Shown here: one piece after another, positions 44,001 to 51,907 of the stretch
Numbering within the stretch: position 1 is the stretch's first letter
Layout: the number at the start of each line of letters is the position of its first letter
Assembly (NCBI RefSeq): GCF_008704655.1
Contig: NZ_CP023688.1
Coordinates: 6,129,501-6,193,500, forward strand
Source: Streptomyces rimosus
GTDB lineage: Bacteria > Actinomycetota > Actinomycetes > Streptomycetales > Streptomycetaceae
Reading direction: 5' to 3'
Length of the DNA: 64,000 nucleotides
Made by a program: the position numbers and the translations under genes
Notes under the pieces: generated by a model
What the model saw: only the letters and a program-made list of their open reading frames with translations
Database searches by the model: none
Told to the model about the DNA's origin: nothing

Positions 44001-44464
44001 GCCTCGTCGCCCAGCCGTACGGCGGTGCCGCCCGCGCGCATCGACTGCGGCCGCGGCCACACGGCGGGCAACTGCCCGGCGGACGTGGTCCGGCCGTCGT
44101 TCTGTCCGGGCAGGTCCGGCGTGCCGACGACCGGGTCGGCGGGCGCCGCGTGGGCGGGGACGGTGCCGGCGAGCAGCCCGCCGATCACCGCGGCGGCCAG
44201 GGCGGTGGCCCCGGCCACGCGCGTGCGGGCCCGCGCCCGTACGGAACCGAGGCGGCCGATGCTGCCGGTGCCGATGCTGGTGGGGCCGGTGGGGCAGGAG
44301 CCGTCGGCCGGGTCCGTACGGTACGCACCGCCGTCCATGGGAGCGCCCGGCCGCGCACGCGCGCGGTCATCCCCGGCGCCGCCCGGCCGCGTACCGCCGC
44401 TCCCGGCCCCCTCGCCCTGCCTGCCGACCTCTCCGGCGTCCCGAACGCCGTTCCGGACTCGCAC
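41075..44464 (-). CDS. Secreted GH84-like beta-N-acetylglucosaminidase with CBM32
   Basis: The protein has 1129 residues. A signal peptide (about 75-105, ending PAHAAPAD) follows a long N-terminal extension. Next come a GH20b-type domain (VWPRPQSM), a GH84 catalytic barrel (about 265-560, MTEGFFGQPWTPQQRLDQLDFM), a helical bundle, a beta-sandwich domain and a C-terminal F5/8-type carbohydrate-binding module (ATDGDPKTRWSS). GH84 enzymes remove N-acetylglucosamine from glycans or proteins. The usual catalytic Asp-Asp pair reads Gln403-Asp404 in LQFQDVSYSEW. GTG 44464 has GAGGAG six bases upstream; ATG 44338 is an alternative that would give a shorter leader before the signal peptide. Confidence 0.85.
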   Translation of the reverse strand: MRVRNGVRDAGEVGRQGEGAGSGGTRPGGAGDDRARARPGAPMDGGAYRTDPADGSCPTGPTSIGTGSIGRLGSVRARARTRVAGATALAAAVIGGLLAGTVPAHAAPADPVVGTPDLPGQNDGRTTSAGQLPAVWPRPQSMRAGGTAVRLGDEAAIVAAPDADPYALEALRALLRDAGVRTVHDVAPGQQPPGDGPVFRLGGADAETALKALRAPARGDLPSGGYRLAVGEAAGRDTVALDGVGPDGLFHAVQTLRQLIVDRSSGGREKGDGGKELAPAVVRDWPGTAVRGMTEGFFGQPWTPQQRLDQLDFMGRTKQNRYLYAPGDDPYRQFRWREPYPAAQRDDFRALAERARANHVTLAWAVSPGQAMCMSSEDDIKALRRKVDAMWALGVRAFQLQFQDVSYSEWHCDADADTFGSGPEAAAKAHAKVADALAEHLAEKYPGAAPLSLMPTEYYQDGSTAYRDALAAALSDRVEVAWTGVGVVPRTITGAELSKARQAFGHPMVTMDNYPVNDYAQDRIFLGPYTGREPAVATGSTALLANAMAQPTASRVALFTAADFAWNPRGYRPGASWQAAVDDLAGGDAASRAALHALAGNDASSVLGTDESAYLRPLIETFWKTRAAATNSGDRDDDERYTQAAARLRAAFHTMSGAPERLAPALADEVRPWARQLARYGSAGERAVDMLVAQARGDGAAAWSAQRAVQDLRKKIKKSPATVGKGVLGPFLDRAMTESDAWTGAASETGARSDTTPQPQEGADPTSLSVPFGRPRPLTAVTALTEPSPTSAAVSVEAHVPGEGWRRLGGLSDTGWTQTEARGLKADAIRLAWKDGTAPPSVHSFTPWFADTPAAGLELSRDTLDADTGGTASVDALIFSRRPADVEGKLTAKAPKGFTVRAPEHVTAPRGGTATVRIQITVPKDARSGTYEIPVTYGDQKQTLTLRTYPPTAGPDLARGATATSSGDEAPEFPATAATDGDPKTRWSSPAQDDAWLQLELPRPVRLGRLVLTWQEAHAAAYRVQVSADGVTWRTAATVRDGKGGRETVRMDAEDTRYVRIQGDKRATRFGYSLWSVEAYAVKGTDQRKPEPPRPPGNSRPGTPARPGSTGDASGGAPSADGQWPGGGR

Positions 44465-44956
44465 GGTCACTCCTCAGTCCCCGTATTCCTACTCACCGGA
44501 CGACCGGTGTCCGCACCGGCCGCCCGCTGCCCGGCCGCCCCGCGGCCGCGCGCCCCTGAGCCGACTGCCGCGACGGGGCCCTGCACCCCGTGGAACCCCG
44601 CCGGACAAGCCTTCGGCAGTGAGCCCACCACTGTGGTGGTGAGGGTGTCAACGGCGGAAGGCGAAGTGCCGGGTTTGCCCTGTGTGACCGGCGTGTCGCG
44701 GCGCGTCGAGTGAGTGCCGCGGGCGGCGTCCTCCGTGCTCCACCCATGGCGGCACACCCCGCCCGACCGCCCCGGAGGACTTCCTCCGGATCGCCCTTCT
44801 GGTGGGCATCTCTGCGCCACCACCCGTCCGCCACCGGTAAATCGCCTGCACGAGGGATGTGTGACCTGGGCCACGTTGATTGAATGGGTACGTCTGCGAC
44901 CGCCCCGAGTGGGTAGGGCAGGTCGTGTCCCACTACCGACGAACGGGAGGCCCTCC
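44465..44956. other. 492-base divergent region between the hexosaminidase gene and malQ operon
   Basis: I see no gene here. A compact dyad, CCACCA, CTG, TGGTGG, lies at 44625-44639 and could be an operator. The AT-richer part around 44860-44890 is the likely promoter of the small gene and malQ. Confidence 0.45.
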
Positions 44957-45274
44957 GTGGCCGCGTCCGCTCAGCTCCTCCTCGACGCACTGTCGTCCGC
45001 CCCCGAGTACCCCGCAGCGCGCAGCGAATCCTGCGGACCGGAGAAAAACGAGCCCGAGAAACCCACCGAGCCGGATCTGTTCGACGGCGTCTCCGACCCC
45101 GACTCCGGCCTGGACGGCTCCGGCTCCCTGTGCTTCTGCGAACCGCCCCTGACCAGCGAGCCCCCGCTCGCCGACGCCGCCCCGCTCACCAGTGAGTCCC
45201 CGATCGCCGCCGAGCTTCCGCTGACCAGCGAGCCCACCGCGGCCGGCCTGGGCACGGAGTCCATGGAGGTCTGA
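44957..45274 (+). CDS. Small acidic protein translationally coupled to malQ
   Basis: The 105-residue frame starts at GTG with GGGAGG seven bases upstream and ends TGATG, overlapping the malQ start by one base. The sequence is acidic and Ser/Pro/Glu-rich, with a CFC motif in the middle and three LTSE(P/S) repeats in the second half. No signal peptide or domain is evident. It may be a regulatory or leader-type partner of malQ. The strong ribosome site and coupling support real translation. Confidence 0.6.
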   Translation: MAASAQLLLDALSSAPEYPAARSESCGPEKNEPEKPTEPDLFDGVSDPDSGLDGSGSLCFCEPPLTSEPPLADAAPLTSESPIAAELPLTSEPTAAGLGTESMEV

Positions 45275-47373
45275 TGGGCCGACCGCGGCTCGCCGGTCTG
45301 CACGGCGTGTGCACGTCCTACGAGCCCGCGCCGGGCCGCACCGTCCACGTCGGTGACGACACCGTCGTCGCCGTCCTCGCCGCCCTCGGGGTCGACGCCT
45401 CGACACCGCAGGCCGTACGCGCCGCACTGGAGGCGTACGACCACGGCCCCGCCCGCGCCCTGCTCCCGCCCACCGTCGTGGTGCGCCCCGGGCGCCCCCC
45501 TGATCTGCACCGGCTGCCCGAAGGCACCGCCCTGCGGGTCGAGACCGAGTCGGGCGAGGTGCTGGACTGGGGGCCCGATCCCGGAGGCCCTGCGGACCGG
45601 ACCCGCGCCCGAGGGCCGGACGGTTACGTGGGCCGCCTCCCCCTGGGCGTCCACACCCTGCGGGCCCACACGCCCGACGGGCGGTCCGCCCGCGCGCACC
45701 TGGTCGTCGCCCCCGACCGGATGCCCGCACCGCCCGGCCGCACCCACGGCTTCATGGTGCAGCTCTACTCCCTGCTCTCCGGCCGCTCCTGGGGCATGGG
45801 GGACCTGGGCGACCTCGCCGACCTGGCCGCCTGGTCCGGGCGCGCGCTCGGCACCGGCTTCCTGCAGATCAACCCGCTGCACGCCGCCGTACCCGGAGCG
45901 CCCACCGACCCCTCGCCGTACCGCCCCTCCTCCCGCCGCTTCCCCGACCCCGTCCACCTCCGGATCGAGGACATCCCCGAATTCACCCGCCTCGACGGCG
46001 CCGCCCGCGGCCGGGTCGACGCGCTCCTCGTACGCGCCGAGAAGCTGCGCGAAGCGGTGCTCCACAAGAACGCGCTGATCGACCGGGACGCCGTGTGGGA
46101 GCTGAAGAAGGAGGCGCTGGAACTGCTCTGGAAGGTGCCGCTGAGCCCCGGACGGCGCGCCGCCTACTGCGACTTCCTCGCCGAGCAGGGCACCAGCCTG
46201 GAGGACCACGCCACCTGGTGCGCGCTGGCCGAGCGGTACGGCCCCGACTGGCGCGGCTGGCCCACGGGCCTGGACGACCCGCGCTCCGCCCGTACGGCCC
46301 GGATGCGCGGCTGCCTGCTGGACCGCATCGACTTCCACAGCCGGCTCGCGTGGTTCACCGACCAGCAGCTCGCCGCCGCCCAGCGCGCCGCCGTTGAAGC
46401 CGGGATGGGCATCGGGCTGGTGCACGACCTGGCCGTCGGCGTCCACCCCTCCGGTTCCGACACCTGGGCCCAGCAGGACGCCTTCGCGGCCGGCATGTCC
46501 GTCGGCGCGCCGCCCGACGCCTTCAACTCGCGCGGCCAGGACTGGGGCCTGCCGCCCTGGCGGCCGGACGCGCTGGCCGCGCAGGGCTACGCCCCGTACC
46601 GCGACCTGCTGCGCGGCATCCTGCGGAACGCCGGCGCGCTGCGCATCGACCACGTCATGGGCCTGTTCCGGCTGTGGTGGGTGCCCGAAGGGCGGCCGCC
46701 GACGGAGGGCGCGTACGTGCGCTACGACGCCGAGGCGATGCTCTCCGTCCTCGCGCTGGAGGCGCACCGCGCGGGGGCCGCGGTCATCGGCGAGGACCTG
46801 GGGACGGTCGAGCCGGTGGTGCGTACGGAGCTGGCCGAGCGCGGCGTGCTCGGCACGTCCGTGCTGTGGTTCGAGCGCGACTACACCAAGGAGCCCGCCC
46901 GTCCGCTGCCACCGGAGAGCTGGCGGGCCGGCTGCCTGGCCACGGTCACCACGCACGACCTGCCCAGTACGGCGGCGCGGCTGACCGGCCGGCACGCCGC
47001 GCTGCGGCACGGCCTGGGCCTGCTGGACCGCCCCCTCCAGGAGGAGCGGGCGGCGGAGGCGGTCGAGGTCGGCGAGTGGCTGGCGGTGCTGATACGGCTG
47101 GGGCTGCTGCCCGAGGGGCGGGGCGACGAGGAGGCCGCGGTCAAGGCGCTGCACCGCTATCTGCTGCGCACCCCGGCCCGGATGGTCGGGGTGTGGCTGC
47201 CGGACGCGGTGGGCGACCGGCGCCCGCAGAACCTCCCGGGGACATGGGATGAATACCCCAACTGGCGCCTGCCGATCAGCAATCCGGAAGGGCGCCCGCT
47301 GTCGCTGGAGGAGATCGCCGCGTCGCCCCGGCTGCATGCGCTGATGAGCGAACTGCGCGCGATGCCGCAGTAG
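45274..47373 (+). CDS. malQ: 4-alpha-glucanotransferase (GH77)
   Basis: The 699-residue cytoplasmic amylomaltase has an N-terminal beta-domain (about 1-150) and a GH77 barrel. Nucleophile Asp459 is in LRIDHVMGLFRLWW, acid/base Glu507 in IGEDLGTV, and the TTHDLPS motif holds the third carboxylate. It transfers maltosyl or longer glucan units in maltodextrin and glycogen metabolism. The length matches the long actinobacterial form. A hairpin terminator follows (47397-47427). Confidence 0.93.
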   Translation: MGRPRLAGLHGVCTSYEPAPGRTVHVGDDTVVAVLAALGVDASTPQAVRAALEAYDHGPARALLPPTVVVRPGRPPDLHRLPEGTALRVETESGEVLDWGPDPGGPADRTRARGPDGYVGRLPLGVHTLRAHTPDGRSARAHLVVAPDRMPAPPGRTHGFMVQLYSLLSGRSWGMGDLGDLADLAAWSGRALGTGFLQINPLHAAVPGAPTDPSPYRPSSRRFPDPVHLRIEDIPEFTRLDGAARGRVDALLVRAEKLREAVLHKNALIDRDAVWELKKEALELLWKVPLSPGRRAAYCDFLAEQGTSLEDHATWCALAERYGPDWRGWPTGLDDPRSARTARMRGCLLDRIDFHSRLAWFTDQQLAAAQRAAVEAGMGIGLVHDLAVGVHPSGSDTWAQQDAFAAGMSVGAPPDAFNSRGQDWGLPPWRPDALAAQGYAPYRDLLRGILRNAGALRIDHVMGLFRLWWVPEGRPPTEGAYVRYDAEAMLSVLALEAHRAGAAVIGEDLGTVEPVVRTELAERGVLGTSVLWFERDYTKEPARPLPPESWRAGCLATVTTHDLPSTAARLTGRHAALRHGLGLLDRPLQEERAAEAVEVGEWLAVLIRLGLLPEGRGDEEAAVKALHRYLLRTPARMVGVWLPDAVGDRRPQNLPGTWDEYPNWRLPISNPEGRPLSLEEIAASPRLHALMSELRAMPQ

Positions 47374-47396
47374 AAGCAGGAGAAGGGGGCGCGGAA

Positions 47397-47427
47397 GGAG
47401 GCGGCCGGTGTACGGCCGACCGCCTCC
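47397..47427 (+). terminator. Terminator hairpin after malQ
   Basis: GGAGGCGG pairs with CCGCCTCC, with an inner CCG/CGG pair, 23 bases after the stop. Confidence 0.65.
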
Positions 47428-47522
47428 GCCGCCACTCTTCCCGTCCAACGGGCCGTACGGCACCATGCCGTGGACGCCGTCCAGAGATCCGACCAATCTC
47501 GGTCGGAGAGTTGGAGGGAACC

Positions 47523-49214
47523 ATGGCAAGAAGCCGATCGCGCGCCCGCCTCCGCACGGTCCTGGCGCTCACCGCCGCCGCCCTCACGCCGCTGGCCCCG
47601 CTCCAGGCCACCGCCGCCGGGCCGCCCGCTTCCGCACCCGCCCACCGGCCGGCCGCGAGCCCCTGCCACGCCCCCGTACGCCCCGCCTCCCAGATGACCG
47701 TGGAGCCCTGCGACACTCCTGCCCGGATTATCGAGAAGGCCGCCAACATCGTGCCGACCGCCGCCCAGCGCGCCTGGCAGCAGCGGGAGGTCACCGCGTT
47801 CACCCACTTCGGCATGAACACCTTCACCGGCCGCGAGTGGGGCTCCGGCACCGAGGACCCGAAGCGGTTCGCGCCGCCGCGTATCGACGTCGCCCAGTGG
47901 ATGCGCGCGTACAAGGCGGCGGGGGCCGAGCAGGTCATGCTGACGGTGAAGCACCACGACGGCTTTGTGCTCTACCCCAGCCGCTACACCCCGCACTCGG
48001 TCCTCGCCGCGCCGGACAAGCCGGACGTCGTCGGCGCGTACGTACGGGCCGCCCGCGCGGCCGGGCTCAAGGTCGGCCTCTACCTCTCCCCGTCGGACGG
48101 CGCCGAACTGCCGCACGCCTGGCACGCGCGCTGGGTCGAGGAGATCCGGCGCAAGCAGGCCGAGGGCGAGCCGCTGAGCCTGCCCGAGCGGGTCGCCCTG
48201 GAGGACCGCGGCCGGACGCCCGCCGGGCTGGGCCGCTTCGGCAACGGCAGCCCCGTCACCGAGCGCACCATCCCCACCCTCGTCCCCGGCGACGACCGCG
48301 CCGCCGCCGTACGCAGCGGGCGGCTGCCCTCCTTCACCGTCCGCGCCGACGACTACGACGCGTACTACCTCAACCAGGTCTACGAACTGCTCACCCAGTA
48401 CGGCCCGGTCGAGGAGTTGTGGCTGGACGGCGCGAACCCCTGGGCGGACGCCGGCATCACGCAGCCGTACGACGTGCGCCAGTGGTTCGAGACCATCCGC
48501 CGCCTCTCGCCGCGCACCGTCGTCTTCCAGGGGCCGCAGGGCGTGCGCTGGGTCGGCAACGAGAAGGGCGTCGCGCGCGAGACGGAGTGGAGCGTCACCC
48601 CGTCCGCCGTCGATCCCTGGTCGGTGCTCTCCGGCGGCCTGCCGAACGACTCCACCGATGCCGACATCGGCTCCCGCGCCAAGCTGCTGGCACCCGGCAC
48701 CAAGTACCTCCAGTGGTACCCGGCGGAGGCGGACGTCTCGATCCGGCCCGGCTGGTTCCACCACCCCTGGGAGCGGCCCAAGACGCCCGGACAGCTGCTG
48801 GACCTGTATGAGAAGAGCGTGGGCCGCAACGCGTCGCTGCTGCTCAACGTGCCGCCGGGGCCGGACGGCCGGATCGCGGCGGCCGATGCCGCCTCGCTCA
48901 CCGCCTTCGGGCGGGCCGTACGGGAGACGTACGGGCGCGATCTCCTGAAGGGCGGCCGGGCCGCGGGCGCGGTCACCTTCGACCGGGTCGCTGTCGGCGA
49001 GGACCTGCGCCACGGGCAGCGGGTGGAACGGTTCGCCGTCGAGGCGCGGACCGGCGGGACGTGGCGGCGGATCGCCGAGGGGACGACGGTCGGCCACCGG
49101 CGCATCCTGGCGCTGCCCGCGCCGGTGACCGCCGACGCCGTACGCGTACGGGTCCTGGCGGCCCGCGCCACCCCGCATCTGGGGCCGGTGACCGTGCATC
49201 CGGCCGGGCGGTGA
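47523..49214 (+). CDS. Secreted alpha-L-fucosidase (GH29)
   Basis: The 563-residue protein has a Sec signal peptide (residues 1-32, ending ATAAG). Its GH29 barrel contains FTHFGMNTFTGREWG and MLTVKHHDGFVLYPSRYT, with the nucleophile Asp302 in ELWLDGANPW. The C-terminal 90 residues form a beta domain without a complete CBM. It would release fucose from glycans outside the cell. The ATG at 47523 has GGAGG five bases upstream. Placement next to a hexosaminidase suggests a host- or mucin-type glycan diet, which is inference. Confidence 0.9.
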   Translation: MARSRSRARLRTVLALTAAALTPLAPLQATAAGPPASAPAHRPAASPCHAPVRPASQMTVEPCDTPARIIEKAANIVPTAAQRAWQQREVTAFTHFGMNTFTGREWGSGTEDPKRFAPPRIDVAQWMRAYKAAGAEQVMLTVKHHDGFVLYPSRYTPHSVLAAPDKPDVVGAYVRAARAAGLKVGLYLSPSDGAELPHAWHARWVEEIRRKQAEGEPLSLPERVALEDRGRTPAGLGRFGNGSPVTERTIPTLVPGDDRAAAVRSGRLPSFTVRADDYDAYYLNQVYELLTQYGPVEELWLDGANPWADAGITQPYDVRQWFETIRRLSPRTVVFQGPQGVRWVGNEKGVARETEWSVTPSAVDPWSVLSGGLPNDSTDADIGSRAKLLAPGTKYLQWYPAEADVSIRPGWFHHPWERPKTPGQLLDLYEKSVGRNASLLLNVPPGPDGRIAAADAASLTAFGRAVRETYGRDLLKGGRAAGAVTFDRVAVGEDLRHGQRVERFAVEARTGGTWRRIAEGTTVGHRRILALPAPVTADAVRVRVLAARATPHLGPVTVHPAGR

Positions 49215-49222
49215 CGGGTCCA

Positions 49223-49243
49223 CGGTGCCCCCGACCGGCACCG
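49223..49243 (+). terminator. Terminator hairpin after the fucosidase gene
   Basis: CGGTGCC and GGCACCG flank a 7-base loop, 8 bases after the stop codon. Confidence 0.6.
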
Positions 49244-49300
49244 AATGGGTCCGGTCAGCCGTTAGGCCACCCCGGGCGCGCGAGGGTGAACGGCGTCCGA

Positions 49301-49315
49301 TACGTTGACCTCGTG
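49301..49315 (+). promoter_or_regulatory. Possible leaderless start of the small membrane gene
   Basis: TACGTT, a fair -10 hexamer, ends 6 bases before the GTG start, and no ribosome site precedes the GTG. The spacing is that of leaderless Streptomyces messages. A -35 element is not clear. Confidence 0.4.
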
Positions 49316-49555
49316 AGCAATCTGGTCAAGAAGAACGCCCTGCGCGCCGGAACCGTCACGGCCGGCACCGCCCTGCTGCTGCTGATGTCGTCCCCCGCGT
49401 TCGCGCTCACCCGCGACGATGGTGACGACCCGGGCCCGGGCCTGAGTGTCGTCCAGACGCTCGGCCTCTACGTGGCCGCTCCCATCGTCCTCTTCCTGGT
49501 CATCGCCGGACTGGTCATGATCGGCGACAAGTCCCGCAAGCAGCCCAAGGCCTGA
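49313..49555 (+). CDS. Small two-helix membrane protein
   Basis: The 80-residue protein has a first hydrophobic helix (about 12-30, TVTAGTALLLLMSSPAFA) that could be a signal peptide or anchor. A short acidic loop (DDGDDPGPG) follows, then a membrane helix (about 50-72, LYVAAPIVLFLVIAGLVMIG) and a basic tail. Similar small proteins are conserved in Streptomyces; function unknown. A strong terminator with a T-tract follows. Confidence 0.8.
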   Translation: MSNLVKKNALRAGTVTAGTALLLLMSSPAFALTRDDGDDPGPGLSVVQTLGLYVAAPIVLFLVIAGLVMIGDKSRKQPKA

Positions 49556-49580
49556 TCCGGGGCTCACTTCGCACCTCTTC

Positions 49581-49624
49581 GAGGGCGTCCGCAGGTTCGC
49601 GAGAACCGGCGGGCGCCCTCTTTT
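49581..49624 (+). terminator. Strong intrinsic terminator with T-tract
   Basis: GAGGGCG/CGCCCTC, CCGC/GCGG and GGTTC/GAACC stack into one long stem with a GCGA tetraloop, followed by TTTT. It is the most classical terminator in the window. Confidence 0.92.
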
Positions 49625-49707
49625 GCGTTGCGCGCGGGCGGGCACGCGGTGTGGCCGGGGCGTGAGCGGAGGGCGGGATTCCACCCGTGGCCGGTCTTCA
49701 CACGGAC

Positions 49708-49742
49708 CTAACCTACGATGGCGTAACCTACGGTCCCGTAGG
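49708..49742. promoter_or_regulatory. Direct repeat plus dyad in the desaturase promoter
   Basis: TAACCTACG occurs twice, 15 bases apart (49709 and 49724). The second copy overlaps a perfect dyad, CCTACGG, TC, CCGTAGG (49727-49742). This is a plausible fatty-acid-responsive operator, 24 bases before the start codon. Confidence 0.5.
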
Positions 49743-49765
49743 TGCCCCCGTCCCCAGGAGTCCCC

Positions 49766-50740
49766 GTGACCATCGCCCCCGACCGCCACGCGCAGGAGCG
49801 CGGCCAGGCCGCATGGAGCGACACCCGGCTGCTGTACGCGCTCGAAGAGGTCGTCGAAAAGGAGCTCAACCGGCATCTGAAGGCGGCCAAGGACTGGATG
49901 CCGCACGAGTACGTGCCCTGGAGCGACGGCCGCGACTTCGACGGCGTCATGGGCGGCGAACCGTGGTCCCCGGAGCAGTCCAAGGTCACCGACATAGGCC
50001 GGATCGCCCTGGTCGTCAACCTGCTGACCGAGGACAACCTGCCCAGCTACCACCACGAGATCGCCACCCTCTTCGGGCGCGACGGCGCCTGGGGGACCTG
50101 GGTGCACCGCTGGACGGCCGAGGAGGGCCGGCACGGCATCGTCATGCGGGACTACCTGCTCACCAGCCGGGCCGTGGACCCGGTCGAGCTGGAGAACTTC
50201 CGCATGGCGCACATGTCGGCCGGGTTCGAGTCCGACAACGCGCACAGCATGCTGCACTCGATCGCGTACGTCGCCTTCCAGGAGCTGGCCACCCGCATCT
50301 CGCACCGCAACACCGGCCACCACTCCGGCGACCCGGTCTGCGACCGGATGCTGGCCCGCATCGCCACCGACGAGAACCTCCACATGGTCTTCTACCGGAA
50401 CCTGCTCGCCGCCGCGTTCGAGCTGGCCCCCGACCAGACCATGTGCGCCGTACGGGACGTGGTCACCGGCTTCCGCATGCCGGGCCACGGCATGCCCGGC
50501 TTCGAGCGCGCCGCGGCCCGGATGGCGCTCGGCGGCATCTACAACCTGCGCATCCACCACGACGACGTGCTCCAGCCGGTGCTGCGCTACCTGAAGGTCC
50601 TGGAGATCGGCGGCCTCGGCCCGGCCGGGCTGCGGGCCCAGGAGGAGCTGGGGATGTACATGGGCGGGCTGGACGACCAGGCCCGCAAGTTCGACGAGCG
50701 GCTGGCAGCGCGGGAGGCCCGCCGGGCGGCGCGGAAGTAA
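49766..50740 (+). CDS. Acyl-ACP desaturase (soluble diiron, DesA type)
   Basis: The 324-residue cytoplasmic protein has diiron motifs EEGRH (Glu119, Glu120, His123) and DENLH (Glu203, His206). The ferritin-like helical layout is typical of DesA/FAB2 desaturases. It introduces a double bond into acyl-ACP with O2 and ferredoxin. The GTG at 49766 is preceded by AGGAG. The C-terminus, AAREARRAARK, is basic, and its DNA is duplicated just after the stop. Confidence 0.92.
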   Translation: MTIAPDRHAQERGQAAWSDTRLLYALEEVVEKELNRHLKAAKDWMPHEYVPWSDGRDFDGVMGGEPWSPEQSKVTDIGRIALVVNLLTEDNLPSYHHEIATLFGRDGAWGTWVHRWTAEEGRHGIVMRDYLLTSRAVDPVELENFRMAHMSAGFESDNAHSMLHSIAYVAFQELATRISHRNTGHHSGDPVCDRMLARIATDENLHMVFYRNLLAAAFELAPDQTMCAVRDVVTGFRMPGHGMPGFERAAARMALGGIYNLRIHHDDVLQPVLRYLKVLEIGGLGPAGLRAQEELGMYMGGLDDQARKFDERLAAREARRAARK

Positions 50741-50772
50741 CGGTTCGGGAGGCCCGTCGGGCGGCGCGGAAG
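50711..50772. repeat. 27-bp duplication across the desaturase stop codon
   Basis: The last coding 27 bases (50711-50737) recur at 50746-50772 with one C-to-T difference, 35 bases apart. The first copy carries the stop codon just after it; the second is noncoding and lies upstream of the LysR gene. Confidence 0.85.
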
Positions 50773-50809
50773 CAGAGGGCTTCCCTGCCCGCCTGCGTAC
50801 GCTGCCCGC

Positions 50810-51784
50810 ATGGCCGACTGGGACATCAAGAAGCTGCGCATCCTGCGCACCCTCCACGAGCTGGGCACGGTCACCGCGGCCGCCGAGGCGCTGCACCTGA
50901 CCCCGTCGGCGGTCTCGCAGCAGCTGACCGCGCTGGCCAGGCAGCTCGGGGTGACGCTCTTGGAGGCGCACGGCCGGCGCGTACGCCTGACGGACGCCGC
51001 ACACCTCGTCCTGCGGCACGCCGAAGCCGTATTCGCGCAACTGGAGCGCGCGGAAGCGGAGTTGCTCGGCTACCTCCAGGGCGAGGCGGGCGAGGTGCGG
51101 GTCGGCGCGTTCTCCACGTCGATCCCCGCGCTGGTGGTCCCCGCCGTACGGGAGCTGCGCCGCTCGCACCCGGGGCTGCAGGTGTCTGTACGGGAGGCGG
51201 AGGCGGCCGAGGCGTACGAGCTGCTCGCCGAGGGCAGCGTCGACCTCGCCCTCTCGCTCGCCGCGCACGCGCCGACGCCGCGCGACCCGAAGTTCACCCG
51301 GCTCTCGCTGCTCGCCGACCCGCTGGACGTGGCGCTGCCCGCCGGGCACCCGCTGGCCGGCGAGCCGGGGCTGCGGCTGGCCGACCTGGCGGGGGAGCGG
51401 TGGATCTACGGGAGCAGCGGCCCCTGGTCGCAGATCACCACCGCGGCCTGCGAGCACGCCGGATTCGTACCGGAACAGGCGCACGCCGCCGCCGACTGGG
51501 ACGCGATTTTGGCCATGGTCGGCGCGGGCATGGGGGTGGCACTGGTGCCGCGGATGGCGATGTCGGGCGTACGGGGCCGGTCGGGGCCGGGCCGCGGTGA
51601 CGGCCCCGTGCGGGGAACGGGAGTGGCGGTGCGGGTGCTGCGCGCCGACCAGCCGCGGCGGCACGTCGTGGCGGCCGTACGGCGCGGGGCGGAGGAGGCG
51701 CCGGGGCTGGCGCGGGTGCTGGCGGCGCTGCGGGAGGTGGCCGAGGGGCTCGCCGTACCACCGGAAGCGGACACCGGTCGCTGA
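50810..51784 (+). CDS. LysR-family transcriptional regulator
   Basis: The 324-residue protein has an N-terminal helix-turn-helix (GTVTAAAEALHLTPSAVSQQLTALARQLG) and a LysR substrate-binding domain from about 90. There is no ribosome site. TACGCT ends 6 bases before the ATG, so the message may be leaderless. It lies between the desaturase and allantoicase genes on the same strand. A LysR-type dyad stands in the allantoicase promoter, so alc is a candidate target. Confidence 0.9.
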   Translation: MADWDIKKLRILRTLHELGTVTAAAEALHLTPSAVSQQLTALARQLGVTLLEAHGRRVRLTDAAHLVLRHAEAVFAQLERAEAELLGYLQGEAGEVRVGAFSTSIPALVVPAVRELRRSHPGLQVSVREAEAAEAYELLAEGSVDLALSLAAHAPTPRDPKFTRLSLLADPLDVALPAGHPLAGEPGLRLADLAGERWIYGSSGPWSQITTAACEHAGFVPEQAHAAADWDAILAMVGAGMGVALVPRMAMSGVRGRSGPGRGDGPVRGTGVAVRVLRADQPRRHVVAAVRRGAEEAPGLARVLAALREVAEGLAVPPEADTGR

Positions 51785-51803
51785 CCGAAGGCGTGGCCGA
51801 TCA

Positions 51804-51818
51804 TTCAGCTCACCTGAA
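51804..51818. promoter_or_regulatory. LysR-type dyad upstream of alc
   Basis: TTCAG, five bases, CTGAA fits the T-N11-A LysR box with a perfect dyad. It lies between the LysR stop and the alc start, 90 bases before alc. A second looser dyad (TCCAG...CTGGA) follows at 51826-51850. Confidence 0.5.
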
Positions 51819-51907
51819 CACAATCTCCAGAAACTTTCGATAGACCTGGAGTAAACGATCCTGCGAAGGTCGAAGAGTTCGCGTCACCCCCTCACCGAAG
51901 GGCAGAG

